DNA of 34,178 nucleotides from Paracoccaceae bacterium (GCA_029246285.1 JAQWNW010000007.1:125327-159504), one strand, 5' to 3'; positions 8,890 through 17,963 are shown, counted from the stretch's first letter. Program-made: numbers and translations. Notes: generated from the letters alone by a model not told the origin.

Positions 8890-9357
8890 TTATATAGGCA
8901 AAGCAGTCGTATTAGAAACACTACGCAATGAAAAACTTGAATGCATCTGTGCTACTCCTGGCAACCTTGCCAGATATTTTCTGTGGATGCGCGCAAAATC
9001 ATCAGTATCCTTAGCAATAACCTTTAAAAGATAGTCTGCCTCTCCAGCCATCAAGTGGCATTCTAAAACATCTGGCACTTGAGAAACTTCTCGTTCAAAC
9101 GCATCTAACACTTCATCTGTTTGCCCGGATAAAGTAATTTCAACAAAAACAGTTGTTGGCAATCCAACCAGGCGATTGTTTAAAAGAGCAACATAATTTT
9201 TGATAATACCCAATGAATCCAATCTTTGCACTCTTCGATGGCAAGCAGACGCACTTAAATTAATTCGCTCAGCCAAATCTGCATTAGAGATTCGACCATC
9301 CATCTGTAATACACTTAAAATACGTCTATCAGTTTGGTCTAATTGAATATCAACCAC
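8890..9357 (-). CDS. Lrp/AsnC-family transcriptional regulator
   Basis: A 155-residue feast/famine regulator. The N-terminal AsnC helix-turn-helix (about 5-65, with LDQTDRRILSVLQMDGRIS and LSASACHRRVQRL) is followed by a RAM ligand-binding domain (about 70-145, with VLECHLMAGEADYLLKVIA). Such proteins usually bind an amino acid and act as octamers or dimers. The start is GTG at 9357 with GGGAG 7 bases upstream. It lies downstream of ytoQ and upstream of fdhD on the same strand with short gaps, so co-transcription is possible. Its targets cannot be told from sequence. Confidence 0.92.
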   Translation of the reverse strand: MVDIQLDQTDRRILSVLQMDGRISNADLAERINLSASACHRRVQRLDSLGIIKNYVALLNNRLVGLPTTVFVEITLSGQTDEVLDAFEREVSQVPDVLECHLMAGEADYLLKVIAKDTDDFARIHRKYLARLPGVAQMHSSFSLRSVSNTTALPI

Positions 9358-9381
9358 TTCAAGCTCCCAAAATTATTTAAG

Positions 9382-9825
9382 TCATAAAGGCAATTCACCA
9401 TTTTGAACATACTTCAGAATATTGATAACCTGCTCAGGAGTTTCAGCTACGGCTAACGCTGCAGCATCAACTTCTTTTAATGCATGTGAAACGTCTTTAG
9501 CATGTAAAATGATTAAAGCTTTTCCCAATGCTGCTGCATAACCCGCATCAAAAGCTGCATTCCACTGCTTATATTTTTCACCAAATCGAACAACCACAAT
9601 ATCGGCACTCTTTATACCATTATTAGTTCTAATCGCATTTATCTGTGCACCTTTTTTATCATGCCAAAATTTATTATCCTCACTACCTAAAATACGGACA
9701 CCGCAGTCATCTGAGGCAGCATGATCTGTGACAGGTGAAAAAAAAGATACGTCTAAATCCTTAGTCCCATTTATAATTTGCTCACGCCAATCAGTGTGAA
9801 TTTCTCCAGATAAGTAAATTTTCAT
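9382..9825 (-). CDS. YtoQ family protein
   Basis: 147 residues resembling the YtoQ family, related in fold to nucleoside 2-deoxyribosyltransferases. The N-terminus MKIYLSGEIHTDWREQI, the central KSADIVVVRFGEKYKQWN and the FDAGYAAALGKALI helix are the recognisable parts. No biochemical function is established for the family to my knowledge. The ATG overlaps the stop of the alaS-like gene as ATGA (9822-9825), implying coupled translation and possibly a joint role, for example processing an unusual nucleotide or aminoacyl product. That link is inference. Confidence 0.8.
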   Translation of the reverse strand: MKIYLSGEIHTDWREQIINGTKDLDVSFFSPVTDHAASDDCGVRILGSEDNKFWHDKKGAQINAIRTNNGIKSADIVVVRFGEKYKQWNAAFDAGYAAALGKALIILHAKDVSHALKEVDAAALAVAETPEQVINILKYVQNGELPL

Positions 9826-11693
9826 TCAACCTTCTCCATAAATACTGCTTTAACTCTTCGTACACCTGCTGAGCTACTCTGTTCTTTATTAATCTTAAAT
9901 GTTCCATATTTAGATAAAAAAGAGCAATTTTTAACATGTGGTCCTCCACACAGCTCTTTACTCCATACTTTACCTGCCTGATCTTTCATCAAATAGACCT
10001 TTACAATATCTGGATATTTTTCCCAAAAACTTCCCTCAACTCCTTCAGCGTAAGCCTCATCTTTCTTCATCTCAAACACAGTAACTTCAGCCTGCGCCAG
10101 TATTCCATTGTTAACATAGTCTTCAACAAATCGTTTTTGCTCATCTGTCATTTTCAAGTCATGATTAAAATCAAACCTTATTCTCTCAGCAGTGATATTA
10201 CTTCCTTTTTGGTGTACGTGATCTCCCAGTATCTCTCGCAAACCTGCTAACATTAAATGAGCCGCCGTATGAAACGCAGTTGTTTTTTCTGACGCATCAG
10301 CTAATCCACCCTTAAATTTTCCCGCAGCAGCAGTTGCAGATTTTTTCGAATGTTCTTTAAATGAACTTTCAAAGCCTTCAATATCGTCTATCTGCATATT
10401 TCTTTCTTTTAATATCTCTTCTGTTAATTCTTTGGGAAACCCATATGTCTGATAAAAGTTAAAGGCATCAATCCCAGATACAGATTTCTGTCGCTCAATA
10501 TGCTTTAAAATTTCCTTTTCACCTGAGATTAAAAGTTTCTGAAATTTTGCTTCCTCTTGCAAAATAGAATTTAAAATCAGCTTCCTTTGACTCTGTATTT
10601 GCTTGTAGGATTTTGAGTCATCTAGGAAAGCAGTAATAATTTTATGCATAAAAGGTTCTTTTATTCCCAATCCCATAGCTGCTCTCATTGCTCTCCTTAT
10701 CAAACGACGTGTAATATATGAAGCATCCTGATTCCCTGGATGCACTCCATCACCGACTAAGAAAGTCGCTGCCCTACAGTGATCCAAAATAATTCGAAAG
10801 GATGATAAATATTCTTTGTAATTTTTGCCTGACAAATCTGAAAGAACTCTTTTTGGCTCATCAAAAAAAGGAGTGTTATATACGTCTCTATCGGAATTAA
10901 CGGCTGCACATATTCTCTCAAGACCACCTCCATAATCAATATTAGGTTTTTCTAAAGGAACAAAGCTGCGCTCACTTTTTTTTTGGTGAGACATAAAAAC
11001 ATTATTACCAATTTCTAGGAATCTACCGGTGTCACTAGCAGGATGGTCCATTAAATTACCATCTGGCTCAAAGTCAAAGAACATTTCACTATCTGGACCA
11101 CCCAATTCTCCTACTGGCATATTTTCTGGCTTACCCGCTCGCGACCACCAATTTTCTGTCGCATCATACAAAAAAATACGCCCGCCTCTTGAGAGACCGT
11201 ACCGCTGACCGTCCTCCTCTATCTTTGGATCTATATTTCTTTTTTTAAATAGCGCCTCCCAGATACCTATAGATTCTTCATCTCGACCAATGCCAACTTC
11301 TGGATCACCTTTAAACACAGTTACATATAAATTCTCAGGGTTAATTCCCAAGACATCAACCTGCCATTCAAAAATCCATTCAATTTGATTTTTCTTAAAA
11401 GTTGTTGGATTAGCTCTCAAATCCCAACGACCTATCATTTCAAAGAATGTTAGATGAGAATTATCGCCTACTTCTTCTATATCACCAGTTCTACAACACT
11501 TCTGAATATTAATAAGATCAGTGCCAGAAGGATGTGTTTCTCCGAGTAGATATGGAACCATAGGTTGCATTCCAGAACCCGTGAAAAGTGTAGATGGATC
11601 ATTTTCCGGTACTAAACTAGCCGACGGTATTTCTCTCGCCCCTCGCTTAGTCATAAATTCTGAATAAGAAGCTCGGATTTGATCTGGGGTCAT
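9822..11693 (-). CDS. alaS: Short alanyl-tRNA synthetase lacking the C-Ala domain
   Basis: Class II aminoacyl-tRNA synthetase homologue of 623 residues, against ~870 for the usual bacterial AlaS. The catalytic core is present (SASLVPENDPSTLFTGSGMQ near 23-42; motif 2 region with CCRTGDIEEVG and TFFEM; motif 3 GGGLERI), and so is a complete editing domain with HTAAH (H475, H479) and CGGPH (C582, H586). The protein stops soon after AGVRRVKAV, where the C-Ala domain would begin, and the next gene starts at once, so this is not a frameshift remnant. The style (NWWSRAGKPENMPVGE, GGPDSEMFFD) recalls the short AlaS of Patescibacteria/CPR. Whether it is the only AlaS of this genome cannot be seen. 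Weak AAGAGA site before the ATG. Confidence 0.85.
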   Translation of the reverse strand: MTPDQIRASYSEFMTKRGAREIPSASLVPENDPSTLFTGSGMQPMVPYLLGETHPSGTDLINIQKCCRTGDIEEVGDNSHLTFFEMIGRWDLRANPTTFKKNQIEWIFEWQVDVLGINPENLYVTVFKGDPEVGIGRDEESIGIWEALFKKRNIDPKIEEDGQRYGLSRGGRIFLYDATENWWSRAGKPENMPVGELGGPDSEMFFDFEPDGNLMDHPASDTGRFLEIGNNVFMSHQKKSERSFVPLEKPNIDYGGGLERICAAVNSDRDVYNTPFFDEPKRVLSDLSGKNYKEYLSSFRIILDHCRAATFLVGDGVHPGNQDASYITRRLIRRAMRAAMGLGIKEPFMHKIITAFLDDSKSYKQIQSQRKLILNSILQEEAKFQKLLISGEKEILKHIERQKSVSGIDAFNFYQTYGFPKELTEEILKERNMQIDDIEGFESSFKEHSKKSATAAAGKFKGGLADASEKTTAFHTAAHLMLAGLREILGDHVHQKGSNITAERIRFDFNHDLKMTDEQKRFVEDYVNNGILAQAEVTVFEMKKDEAYAEGVEGSFWEKYPDIVKVYLMKDQAGKVWSKELCGGPHVKNCSFLSKYGTFKINKEQSSSAGVRRVKAVFMEKVE

Positions 11694-11725
11694 TTTATTT
11701 CTCTTAATAATTTCTATTTCCTAAT

Positions 11726-11754
11726 CTTCTAAACCAGGTTTCATTAAGACTCAA
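11726..11754 (-). promoter_or_regulatory. Candidate promoter of the alaS-ytoQ-lrp run
   Basis: Read on the minus strand, TTGAGT (11754-11749) and TAGAAG (11731-11726) are separated by 17 bases, about 30 bases before the alaS ATG. Both boxes are imperfect. Nothing better was seen in the spacer. Confidence 0.28.
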
Positions 11755-11871
11755 AAGAGAAAAATAATAATATTTAAATTATAATTCATAAATCCAACAT
11801 TATATAGTTATGGAAAGGCTTGGAACAAAAAATCCTATTATTGCTATTTTCTTAAATTCCAGTTAAATTTA

Positions 11872-11957
11872 CCCCACCTCGGGGAGCCAAATAGGCTGAG
11901 ATGTATAACACAGACCCGCTGAACCTGATCCAGTTCATACTGGCGTAGGGAAGGTTG
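11872..11957 (+). promoter_or_regulatory. TPP riboswitch (THI element) aptamer
   Basis: Strong match to the thiamine pyrophosphate aptamer. GGGGAGCC (11881-11888) and GGCTGAGAT (11894-11902) form the pyrimidine-sensing half, ACCCGCTGAACCTGATC (from 11934 back to about 11914) opens the pyrophosphate-sensing half, and GCGTAGGGAAGGT (11943-11955) closes it. ACCT (11876-11879) and AGGT (11952-11955) give a short P1 stem. It lies about 45 bases upstream of thiB and should reduce expression of the thiamine importer when TPP is abundant. Confidence 0.96.
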
Positions 11958-11997
11958 AGACATCGCTCACCTAACCCACGATAATAAATATAGGAGA
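11952..11997 (+). promoter_or_regulatory. Putative translational expression platform of the TPP riboswitch
   Basis: Two mutually exclusive pairings are visible. AGGTTGAG (11952-11959) can pair with CTCACCT (11966-11972) with one bulged T, which uses the 3' P1 strand. Alternatively TCACCT (11967-11972) can pair with the thiB ribosome binding site AGGAGA (11992-11997) with one A-A mismatch. There is no run of Ts suggesting a transcription terminator. The simplest reading is that TPP binding locks P1, frees CTCACCT and masks the ribosome binding site. Confidence 0.5.
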
Positions 11998-12002
11998 TTG
12001 CG

Positions 12003-12995
12003 ATGAAAAAACTAATTTTTTCTTTATTTTTTCTTTTATCCACTAGCTCTTTTTGCCTTTCTGAAGTGAACACTTTAAAAGTATATACATATGATAGCTT
12101 TGTATCAGACTGGGGACCTGGGCCAAGCATTGAGAAGGCTTTTGAAAACATTTGCGATTGCGACTTGCAACTTATAGGAGCTGGGGATGGTGCTGCTCTT
12201 TTAGCAAAGCTATTACTAGAAGGAGAATTAACAGAAGCAGATGTAGTTCTTGGGTTAGATACTAATCTAATATCACGTGCAAAAGAAACTGGTCTTTTCG
12301 CAAAACACTCTAAAACCTTAGACTTAAACTTACCTATAGCTTGGGATGATGACACGTTCATTCCCTTTGATTGGGGTTATTTTGCTTTTGTTTATAATGC
12401 CAAAAATATATCAAGTGTGCCAAATAATTTTAAAGAACTAACAAATCAAACTAATTTAAGAATAGTAATTCAAGACCCAAGAAGTTCCACTCCAGGCCTT
12501 GGCTTACTAATGTGGATTAAGGCGGCATATGGCGATGAATCGAATAAAATCTGGAAAGGGCTAACCCCAAATATCCTAACCGTAACCAAAGGTTGGTCAG
12601 AAGCATACGGTTTATTTATGGATGGTGAAGCAGACTTAGTACTTTCTTATACAACTTCGCCAGCATATCACATAATAGCAGAAAATGATTCATCAAAAAA
12701 AGCTGCTATCTTTGATGAAGGTCACTATATGCAAATAGAAGTAGCCGCGAAAATCTCTAATACAGATCAAACAGAACTAGCAGATAAATTCTTAGATTTC
12801 ATGGTGTCAGAAAAATTTCAAACAATTATTCCAACGACCAATTGGATGTACCCAGTCATAAATCTAGATGCTAAATTAGATAAAGCTTTCCTATCGCCAA
12901 TACCGAAAAATAAATCTTTATACTTTGATCCAATAACTGCTCAAGAAACCAGAAAAGAAGCTTTAGATGAATGGTTAGAAATATTAAGCAAATAA
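12003..12995 (+). CDS. thiB: Thiamine ABC transporter substrate-binding protein
   Basis: Periplasmic receptor that captures thiamine (and phosphates) for ThiPQ; 330 residues, typical. An N-terminal signal peptide (MKKLIFSLFFLLSTSSFCLS) is followed by LKVYTYDSFVSDWGPGPSIE, the characteristic ThiB opening, then the ADVVLGLDTNLISRA and PRSSTPGLGLLMW segments. Ribosome binding site TAGGAGA lies 5-6 bases before the ATG. The 3' end overlaps thiP by 25 bases. The TPP riboswitch immediately upstream confirms the substrate. Confidence 0.95.
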   Translation: MKKLIFSLFFLLSTSSFCLSEVNTLKVYTYDSFVSDWGPGPSIEKAFENICDCDLQLIGAGDGAALLAKLLLEGELTEADVVLGLDTNLISRAKETGLFAKHSKTLDLNLPIAWDDDTFIPFDWGYFAFVYNAKNISSVPNNFKELTNQTNLRIVIQDPRSSTPGLGLLMWIKAAYGDESNKIWKGLTPNILTVTKGWSEAYGLFMDGEADLVLSYTTSPAYHIIAENDSSKKAAIFDEGHYMQIEVAAKISNTDQTELADKFLDFMVSEKFQTIIPTTNWMYPVINLDAKLDKAFLSPIPKNKSLYFDPITAQETRKEALDEWLEILSK

Positions 12996-14542
12996 ATTTT
13001 TCTAATATATTAGGTTGGGTCTCACTGACCCTCCTAACATTGGTGACATTCGGAACTCTAGCAGTTGTTTACGTTAAGTCACACAATAATTTTACCTTAA
13101 CACCCGCTGATTTCAAAATAATTAAGTTTACCACTTATCAAGCTCTAATATCAGCAACTATGAGCTCAGTTTTGGGTATATTTTTAGCCCGCGCACTTAC
13201 AAGACAATCCTTTATTGGCAAATCGATCTTAATTGTAATTCTTGGCGCCCCATTTATTCTCCCTGTCGTTGTAGCAATCTTAGGTCTAATATCAGTCTTT
13301 GGTCGAAATGGCCTGCTCAACAATACGTTAGAAATCTTTGGATTTGAAAATATTTCCATATATGGTCTTCATGGAATTATTATAGCAAATATTTTTTTCA
13401 ACTTACCTTTAGTTTCTAGATTATTATTACACGGATGGAATTCTATCCCAGCTGAACAACTTAGATTAGCAGAAAGCCTTGGCTTTAATAAACAAGATAT
13501 ATTTTTTTTAATAGAATTGCCAATGTTACGCACACGACTACCAGGTATCTTTGCAGTTGTATTTTTGATATGTGTCTCATCCTTTTCGATAGCCTTAACT
13601 TTAGGAGGAGGACCTAAATCTACCACGATAGAATTAGCTATCTATCAAGCTTTCAGGTATGATTTTGATTTAAGTAAAGCCGCTAACCTAGCCATGGTAC
13701 AATTCATATTATGCTTTATGATTACAATAATTGTAATATGGACACAAAAAACGCAATCCTTTCAAGTCAGTTTTGACCGCGTGATTGTTAAATGGACTAG
13801 AAGTAATAATAATCTAATTGATTGGATAATTATAAGTTTAAGTTCAATCTTTTTAATTATTCCTCTTCTAGTAATTTTAATGGAAGGTATTTTTTCGCTA
13901 CATTTAATTGATGCTTCTATCTTAGTCTCGTTGGGTAGATCAATTCTTGTTGCCTTTGGAGCAGTCATAATTTGTTTATTTATCACGTTTTCCCTGGGAA
14001 GCGTAATTGTTACAAGCAATATTAGAAGTAAGGTTAGATGGCTCATGGAGAGTTCTGCCTACTTTATAATTGCCAGCTCACCATTAGTAATAGGGACAGG
14101 GTTTTTTATTTTTTTGTTTCCAATTATCAATCCAATTAAAATTGTATTTCCGATGACTGCTTTAATAAATGCAATAATGGCAGTGCCATTTAGTTTAAGG
14201 ATTATTTTGCCTGCAATGCAGAAAATTAATCAAGACTATGGCAAGCTTTCTGAAAGCATTGGCTTACGGGGGTATGAAAAAATTTTTAATCTAACTATCC
14301 CTCGAATGAAACGAGAAATTGGATTTTCAGTTGGTTTAATTAGCGCCTTATCAATTGGTGATTTGGGCGTTGTTACATTATTTTCATCTCCACAATCTGG
14401 GACCTTACCGCTGACAATTTATAGATTAATGGGTAGTTACCAAATGGATGCAGCAAAGGCAGCAGCATTCTTACTATTGATCTCTTGTTTTATAATTTTT
14501 TTACTAACTGATAGATTGGCACACTCAAATGTTAAAGATTAA
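12971..14542 (+). CDS. thiP: Thiamine ABC transporter permease
   Basis: Inner-membrane channel of the thiamine importer, 523 residues with around 12 hydrophobic segments, formed from two fused permease halves as is usual for ThiP. Each half has a cytoplasmic EAA-type loop: AESLGFNKQDIFFLIELP in the first and SESIGLRGYEKIFNLTIP in the second. The first in-frame ATG overlaps the end of thiB by 25 bases; thiQ begins 14 bases before its stop. The overlaps point to a tightly coupled thiBPQ operon. Confidence 0.94.
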   Translation: MVRNIKQINFSNILGWVSLTLLTLVTFGTLAVVYVKSHNNFTLTPADFKIIKFTTYQALISATMSSVLGIFLARALTRQSFIGKSILIVILGAPFILPVVVAILGLISVFGRNGLLNNTLEIFGFENISIYGLHGIIIANIFFNLPLVSRLLLHGWNSIPAEQLRLAESLGFNKQDIFFLIELPMLRTRLPGIFAVVFLICVSSFSIALTLGGGPKSTTIELAIYQAFRYDFDLSKAANLAMVQFILCFMITIIVIWTQKTQSFQVSFDRVIVKWTRSNNNLIDWIIISLSSIFLIIPLLVILMEGIFSLHLIDASILVSLGRSILVAFGAVIICLFITFSLGSVIVTSNIRSKVRWLMESSAYFIIASSPLVIGTGFFIFLFPIINPIKIVFPMTALINAIMAVPFSLRIILPAMQKINQDYGKLSESIGLRGYEKIFNLTIPRMKREIGFSVGLISALSIGDLGVVTLFSSPQSGTLPLTIYRLMGSYQMDAAKAAAFLLLISCFIIFLLTDRLAHSNVKD

Positions 14543-15218
14543 CAACGTAACTATAAAACTTAAGTCATTTCATTTAAAAATTGATTTAACTATCAAACCG
14601 AAAAGTATTACGGCAGTTATAGGGCCATCTGGATCAGGTAAATCTACATTATTTGATATGATAGGCGGATTTAATCAGTTAGATAGTGGATCAATCATTT
14701 GGGAAAATAACGACATAGGAAATTTAGAGCCAGCCCAAAGACCTATTACTGTTCTCTTTCAAGACAACAACTTATTTCCTCATCTAAACACTTATCAAAA
14801 TGTAGCGTTAGGCTTAACCACAAAGTTGAAAAATCATGAGAAATTCAAATATAAAATTGATAATGCCCTGGAAAAAGTCGATATGTTAGAACATTCTAAT
14901 AAATACCCGTCTGAACTATCTGGTGGACAAAAGGGAAGAACAGCACTTGCACGAGCTCTTGTAAGAAAAAAACCATTACTTCTCCTGGATGAACCTTTTT
15001 CCGCTTTAGGGCCTGGTTTAAGAAGAGAAATGTTAAATTTAGTCAAAGAAATTTCTCACAAAAACAAACTAACCGTCATGATTGTGACCCATGATCCGGC
15101 TGAACTCGCAGACGTTTGTCAAGATGTAATTGTTGTTGCTGAAAATACCGCAACTGGACCTTACCACTTGCAAGAATTGCTTAAAAATCCACCAAAATCA
15201 CTAAGTGATTATCTATGA
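14529..15218 (+). CDS. thiQ: Thiamine ABC transporter ATP-binding protein
   Basis: ATPase powering thiamine uptake, 229 residues. Walker A GPSGSGKST is at 32-40, followed by the Q-loop (VLFQDNNLFPHL), the ABC signature LSGGQKGRTALARAL, Walker B LLLLDEPFSAL and the H-loop VTHDPAEL. The signature has K-G where many family members have Q-Q/R, a minor variation. The last ~20 bases of the gene form the left arm of a terminator hairpin shared with the convergent petABC operon. Confidence 0.95.
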   Translation: MLKINNVTIKLKSFHLKIDLTIKPKSITAVIGPSGSGKSTLFDMIGGFNQLDSGSIIWENNDIGNLEPAQRPITVLFQDNNLFPHLNTYQNVALGLTTKLKNHEKFKYKIDNALEKVDMLEHSNKYPSELSGGQKGRTALARALVRKKPLLLLDEPFSALGPGLRREMLNLVKEISHKNKLTVMIVTHDPAELADVCQDVIVVAENTATGPYHLQELLKNPPKSLSDYL

Positions 15219-15232
15219 TAATAACTTAGTGA
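15198..15232. terminator. Bidirectional terminator between thiBPQ and petABC
   Basis: TCACTAAGTGATTAT (15198-15212) pairs with ATAATAACTTAGTGA (15218-15232): a 15-base stem with one mismatch and a CTATG loop. The left arm lies inside the last codons of thiQ. On the minus strand the stem is followed at once by TTTT, so it should terminate petABC transcripts well; on the plus strand AAAATTTT follows a few bases later, so termination of thiBPQ is weaker but possible. Confidence 0.75.
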
Positions 15233-15240
15233 ATAAAATT

Positions 15241-16041
15241 TTAAGTCTTATAATCTTTACGTTTTATTGGTGCCCATAATTTTTTATTAGTTAAATATAA
15301 TAAAAACGCTAACAAACTTAATAATATTACAGCTACAAATCCCATTGTCTTCCTAGCCATCATTTTTGGTTCCGCAGTCCACATTAAAAATGCGGAAACA
15401 TCCTCTGAAAGGTGGTGTGCTGTATTTGAATGTCCATCACGATATTCAACAATTCCATCTTCTAAAGGTGGTGGCATTGCTATCCATCCACCAGGAAAAG
15501 CTGTATTTTCATATAGTATAGCACCAGCTTCTTCTTTTTCCTTACCTGTATATCCAATCAACAGCGATGCAATATATTCAGCACCTCCCATTCCTTTAAC
15601 AATCTGATTAATCCCCAATCCATAAGGTCCATGAAATCCAGCGCGTGCTTTGGCCATTAATGATAAATCTGGCGCATTTTCTATTGCCGACTTAGGAAAC
15701 TTATCTGAAGGAATAGCTGGTCTTGTATCATCCAGGTCAACATCAAATATATCAAATTGTTTTGCGTAAGCCTTTACTTGGCTAGCTTCTAGCATTGGCC
15801 CACCAGGATCACCCAGGGTTCTAAAAGCTACATGCTCTAATCCATGACAAGACGAGCAAACTTCAGTGTAAACCTGCAATCCTCTCTGTAGCTGGTTTTG
15901 ATCAAAAGTTCCAAATGGCCCCTCAAAAGAAAAAGAAAAATCTTCAATGTGCTGCTTAGAGGCACCTGCTGCAAACAAACTGGCGGTTAAACCTAAACTA
16001 AAGATTAATGCAATATTTATAATTTTAATCATCATGTACAT
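15241..16041 (-). CDS. petC: Cytochrome c1 of the bc1 complex
   Basis: Haem-c subunit of ubiquinol:cytochrome c oxidoreductase, 266 residues. It has a Sec-type signal peptide (about 1-25), the haem-binding CSSCH at 62-66, the probable axial Met189 in WIAMPPPL, and a C-terminal membrane anchor (about 234-252) with a basic cytoplasmic tail. The start could be 16041, 16035 or 16032 (three close in-frame ATGs); AAGAGA best serves the middle one. It is the last gene of petABC, 12 bases after petB. Confidence 0.96.
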   Translation of the reverse strand: MYMMIKIINIALIFSLGLTASLFAAGASKQHIEDFSFSFEGPFGTFDQNQLQRGLQVYTEVCSSCHGLEHVAFRTLGDPGGPMLEASQVKAYAKQFDIFDVDLDDTRPAIPSDKFPKSAIENAPDLSLMAKARAGFHGPYGLGINQIVKGMGGAEYIASLLIGYTGKEKEEAGAILYENTAFPGGWIAMPPPLEDGIVEYRDGHSNTAHHLSEDVSAFLMWTAEPKMMARKTMGFVAVILLSLLAFLLYLTNKKLWAPIKRKDYKT

Positions 16042-16053
16042 TCTCTTATAAGC

Positions 16054-17376
16054 CTATTCTGCTGGTTCTACTTTTGGTGGGTAATGAGAATCAAAATCTT
16101 CTTCAATCGTCTCAGGCACAGGTAATGGTTTCTCTAATACTCCTAGTAAGGGTAAGATAATTAAGAAATAGGCAAACCAATATGAAGCACCAATTAATGC
16201 TATGACCCCATAAATTCCTTCAGCCGGCATAGCGCCACACCACATAAGAACAACAAAGTCTATTCCCAATAACCAAAACCACCATTTAAAACTTGGTCTA
16301 TATCTTCCAGATCGAATTGAAGAAGTATCAAGCCAAGGAGCTAACACCATGACAAATATGGCCCCAAACATTGCAGCTACTCCAAAAAACTTGGCATCAA
16401 CGATGCCCCCAGTAAGAAAACTTACCAACTGAACAGCCCAAACGTCAGCAGTAAATGCTCTCAATATAGCGTAGAATGGCAAGTAGTACCATTCTGGAAC
16501 AATATGGGCAGGGGTAACAAGTGGATTAGCAGGTATATAGTTATCAGGATGTCCAAGATAGTTTGGCATAAACCCTACCAAAATAAAAAATATTACCAAT
16601 ATTACCGCCAAAGCAAAAACATCTTTAATCACATAGTAAGGGAAAAATGGCACCGTATCTTTCTCTGCTTCTGCTTTCGACCCTCGTCGAACCTCAACAC
16701 CAGTAGGATTGTTATTACCAGTTGTGTGAAAAGCCCAGATGTGAAGAATGACAAGGCCCGCAATTAAAAATGGAAGTAAGTAATGTAAGCTAAAAAATCT
16801 ATTAAGCGTTGCATTATCAACAGCAGGGCCGCCCAAAAGCCAAGATTGCAAAGACTCACCAATACCTGGTATTGCTCCAAATAAACCTGTGATAACCGTA
16901 GCTCCCCAAAATGACATCTGACCCCAAGGTAAAACATAACCTAAGAAACCAGTGGCCATCATTAGAAGATAAATTAACATTCCTATTATCCAAGTAACTT
17001 CTCTTGGCGCCTTATAAGAACCGTAATACAAACCTCGAAATATGTGTGCGTAAACAGCTATAAAAAACAAGGATGCACCATTCATGTGCAGATAACGAAT
17101 TGCCCAGCCTCCATTCACATCACGCATAATATGCTCGATCGACGCAAACGCCAAATCAACATGAGGAGTGTAATGCATCGCTAACACTATCCCAGTTACA
17201 ATTTGCAATAATAAACATAAGGTCAATAAACTTCCCCATATCCACATCCAATTCAAATTTTTGGGTGTCGGTATCGTTAAGGTCGAATAAATAACTCCTG
17301 CTATGGGTAATCGGGAGTCCAGCCATTTTTCAAAATTTGACTTTGGTTCATATTCATCATGTGGAATGCCAGCCAT
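16054..17376 (-). CDS. petB: Cytochrome b of the bc1 complex
   Basis: Di-haem membrane core of complex III, oxidising quinol at the Qo site and reducing quinone at Qi. At 440 residues it has about eight membrane helices. Haem ligands H97/H111 ([15 protein letters not shown]) and H198/H212 ([15 protein letters not shown]) keep the 14-residue spacing, and the Qo-site PEWY motif is at 294-297. This numbering coincides with that of the Rhodobacter capsulatus protein. It lies between petA and petC with 12-13-base gaps. Confidence 0.98.
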   Translation of the reverse strand: MAGIPHDEYEPKSNFEKWLDSRLPIAGVIYSTLTIPTPKNLNWMWIWGSLLTLCLLLQIVTGIVLAMHYTPHVDLAFASIEHIMRDVNGGWAIRYLHMNGASLFFIAVYAHIFRGLYYGSYKAPREVTWIIGMLIYLLMMATGFLGYVLPWGQMSFWGATVITGLFGAIPGIGESLQSWLLGGPAVDNATLNRFFSLHYLLPFLIAGLVILHIWAFHTTGNNNPTGVEVRRGSKAEAEKDTVPFFPYYVIKDVFALAVILVIFFILVGFMPNYLGHPDNYIPANPLVTPAHIVPEWYYLPFYAILRAFTADVWAVQLVSFLTGGIVDAKFFGVAAMFGAIFVMVLAPWLDTSSIRSGRYRPSFKWWFWLLGIDFVVLMWCGAMPAEGIYGVIALIGASYWFAYFLIILPLLGVLEKPLPVPETIEEDFDSHYPPKVEPAE

Positions 17377-17389
17377 ATTATTTTCTCAC

Positions 17390-17947
17390 TTAACCAAGTT
17401 TTATTGTTGTAGCATCTATAAAAGTTGCCAAAGGAACAGGAAGATTTTCTGGTGCGGGGCCTTTGCGTATTCGACCAGCTGTATCATAATGCGATCCATG
17501 ACAAGGACAAAACCAGCCACCAAATTCACCAGCACCGTCTCCAAGGGGAACACAACCAAGATGGGTACAAACACCCATCATCACCAACCACTCGCCGTCC
17601 TTATCTAAAGTTCGGTTTTTATCATCTGCGTTAGCCTCTACAGCATTTGCGTTTCGACCCATGCCATCTGGCAAATCTGTTATCACCGCATCTCGTGCAA
17701 GATTTATCTCATCAGAGGTCCGTCGTCGAATAAATACTGGTTTACCTAACCACTTAACAGTAATTTGGGTGCCAGGCTCAATCCCTGAAATATCTACTTC
17801 TATTGAAGACAACGCCTGTACATCAGCACTAGGGTTCATTTGATTAACCAATGGCCAAGCCGCAGCTCCAACCACTACAGCGCCTGTACCACCTGTTGCA
17901 TAATACAAAAAATCTCGGCGAGTTGCCTGTCCATCATCCTGTGACAA
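17390..17947 (-). CDS. petA: Rieske iron-sulfur protein of the bc1 complex
   Basis: [2Fe-2S] subunit passing electrons from quinol to cytochrome c1; 185 residues. An N-terminal Tat-type signal anchor (TRRDFLYY, twin Arg at 10-11, then a hydrophobic helix about 18-35) is followed by the Rieske fold. Cluster ligands are C127 and H129 (CTHLGC) and C147 and H150 (CPCHGSH); C132 and C149 form the disulfide. The start is TTG at 17947, supported by AGGAG 8 bases upstream and by the expected MSxxD...TRRDF N-terminus. First gene of petABC. Confidence 0.97.
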   Translation of the reverse strand: MSQDDGQATRRDFLYYATGGTGAVVVGAAAWPLVNQMNPSADVQALSSIEVDISGIEPGTQITVKWLGKPVFIRRRTSDEINLARDAVITDLPDGMGRNANAVEANADDKNRTLDKDGEWLVMMGVCTHLGCVPLGDGAGEFGGWFCPCHGSHYDTAGRIRKGPAPENLPVPLATFIDATTIKLG

Positions 17948-17955
17948 ATGAGTTA

Positions 17956-17960
17956 CTCCT
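17956..17960 (-). promoter_or_regulatory. Ribosome binding site fixing the petA TTG start
   Basis: The minus strand reads AGGAG here, 8 bases before TTG at 17947. No in-frame ATG lies nearby, so this site is what identifies the non-ATG start. Confidence 0.7.
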
Positions 17961-17963
17961 AAA

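Noticed and set aside
9936-10250. 104-codon plus-strand ORF inside the alaS-like gene
   Set aside because: Antisense shadow over the editing domain; no recognisable protein.
9822-11693. AlaS truncated by a frameshift or stop mutation
   Set aside because: The next gene begins within the stop codon, leaving no room for a decayed C-Ala domain, and the catalytic and editing motifs are intact.
11781-11786. TATAAT upstream of the TPP riboswitch as the thiBPQ promoter
   Set aside because: No acceptable -35 lies at 16-18 bases, and the sequence is so AT-rich that the match alone carries little weight.
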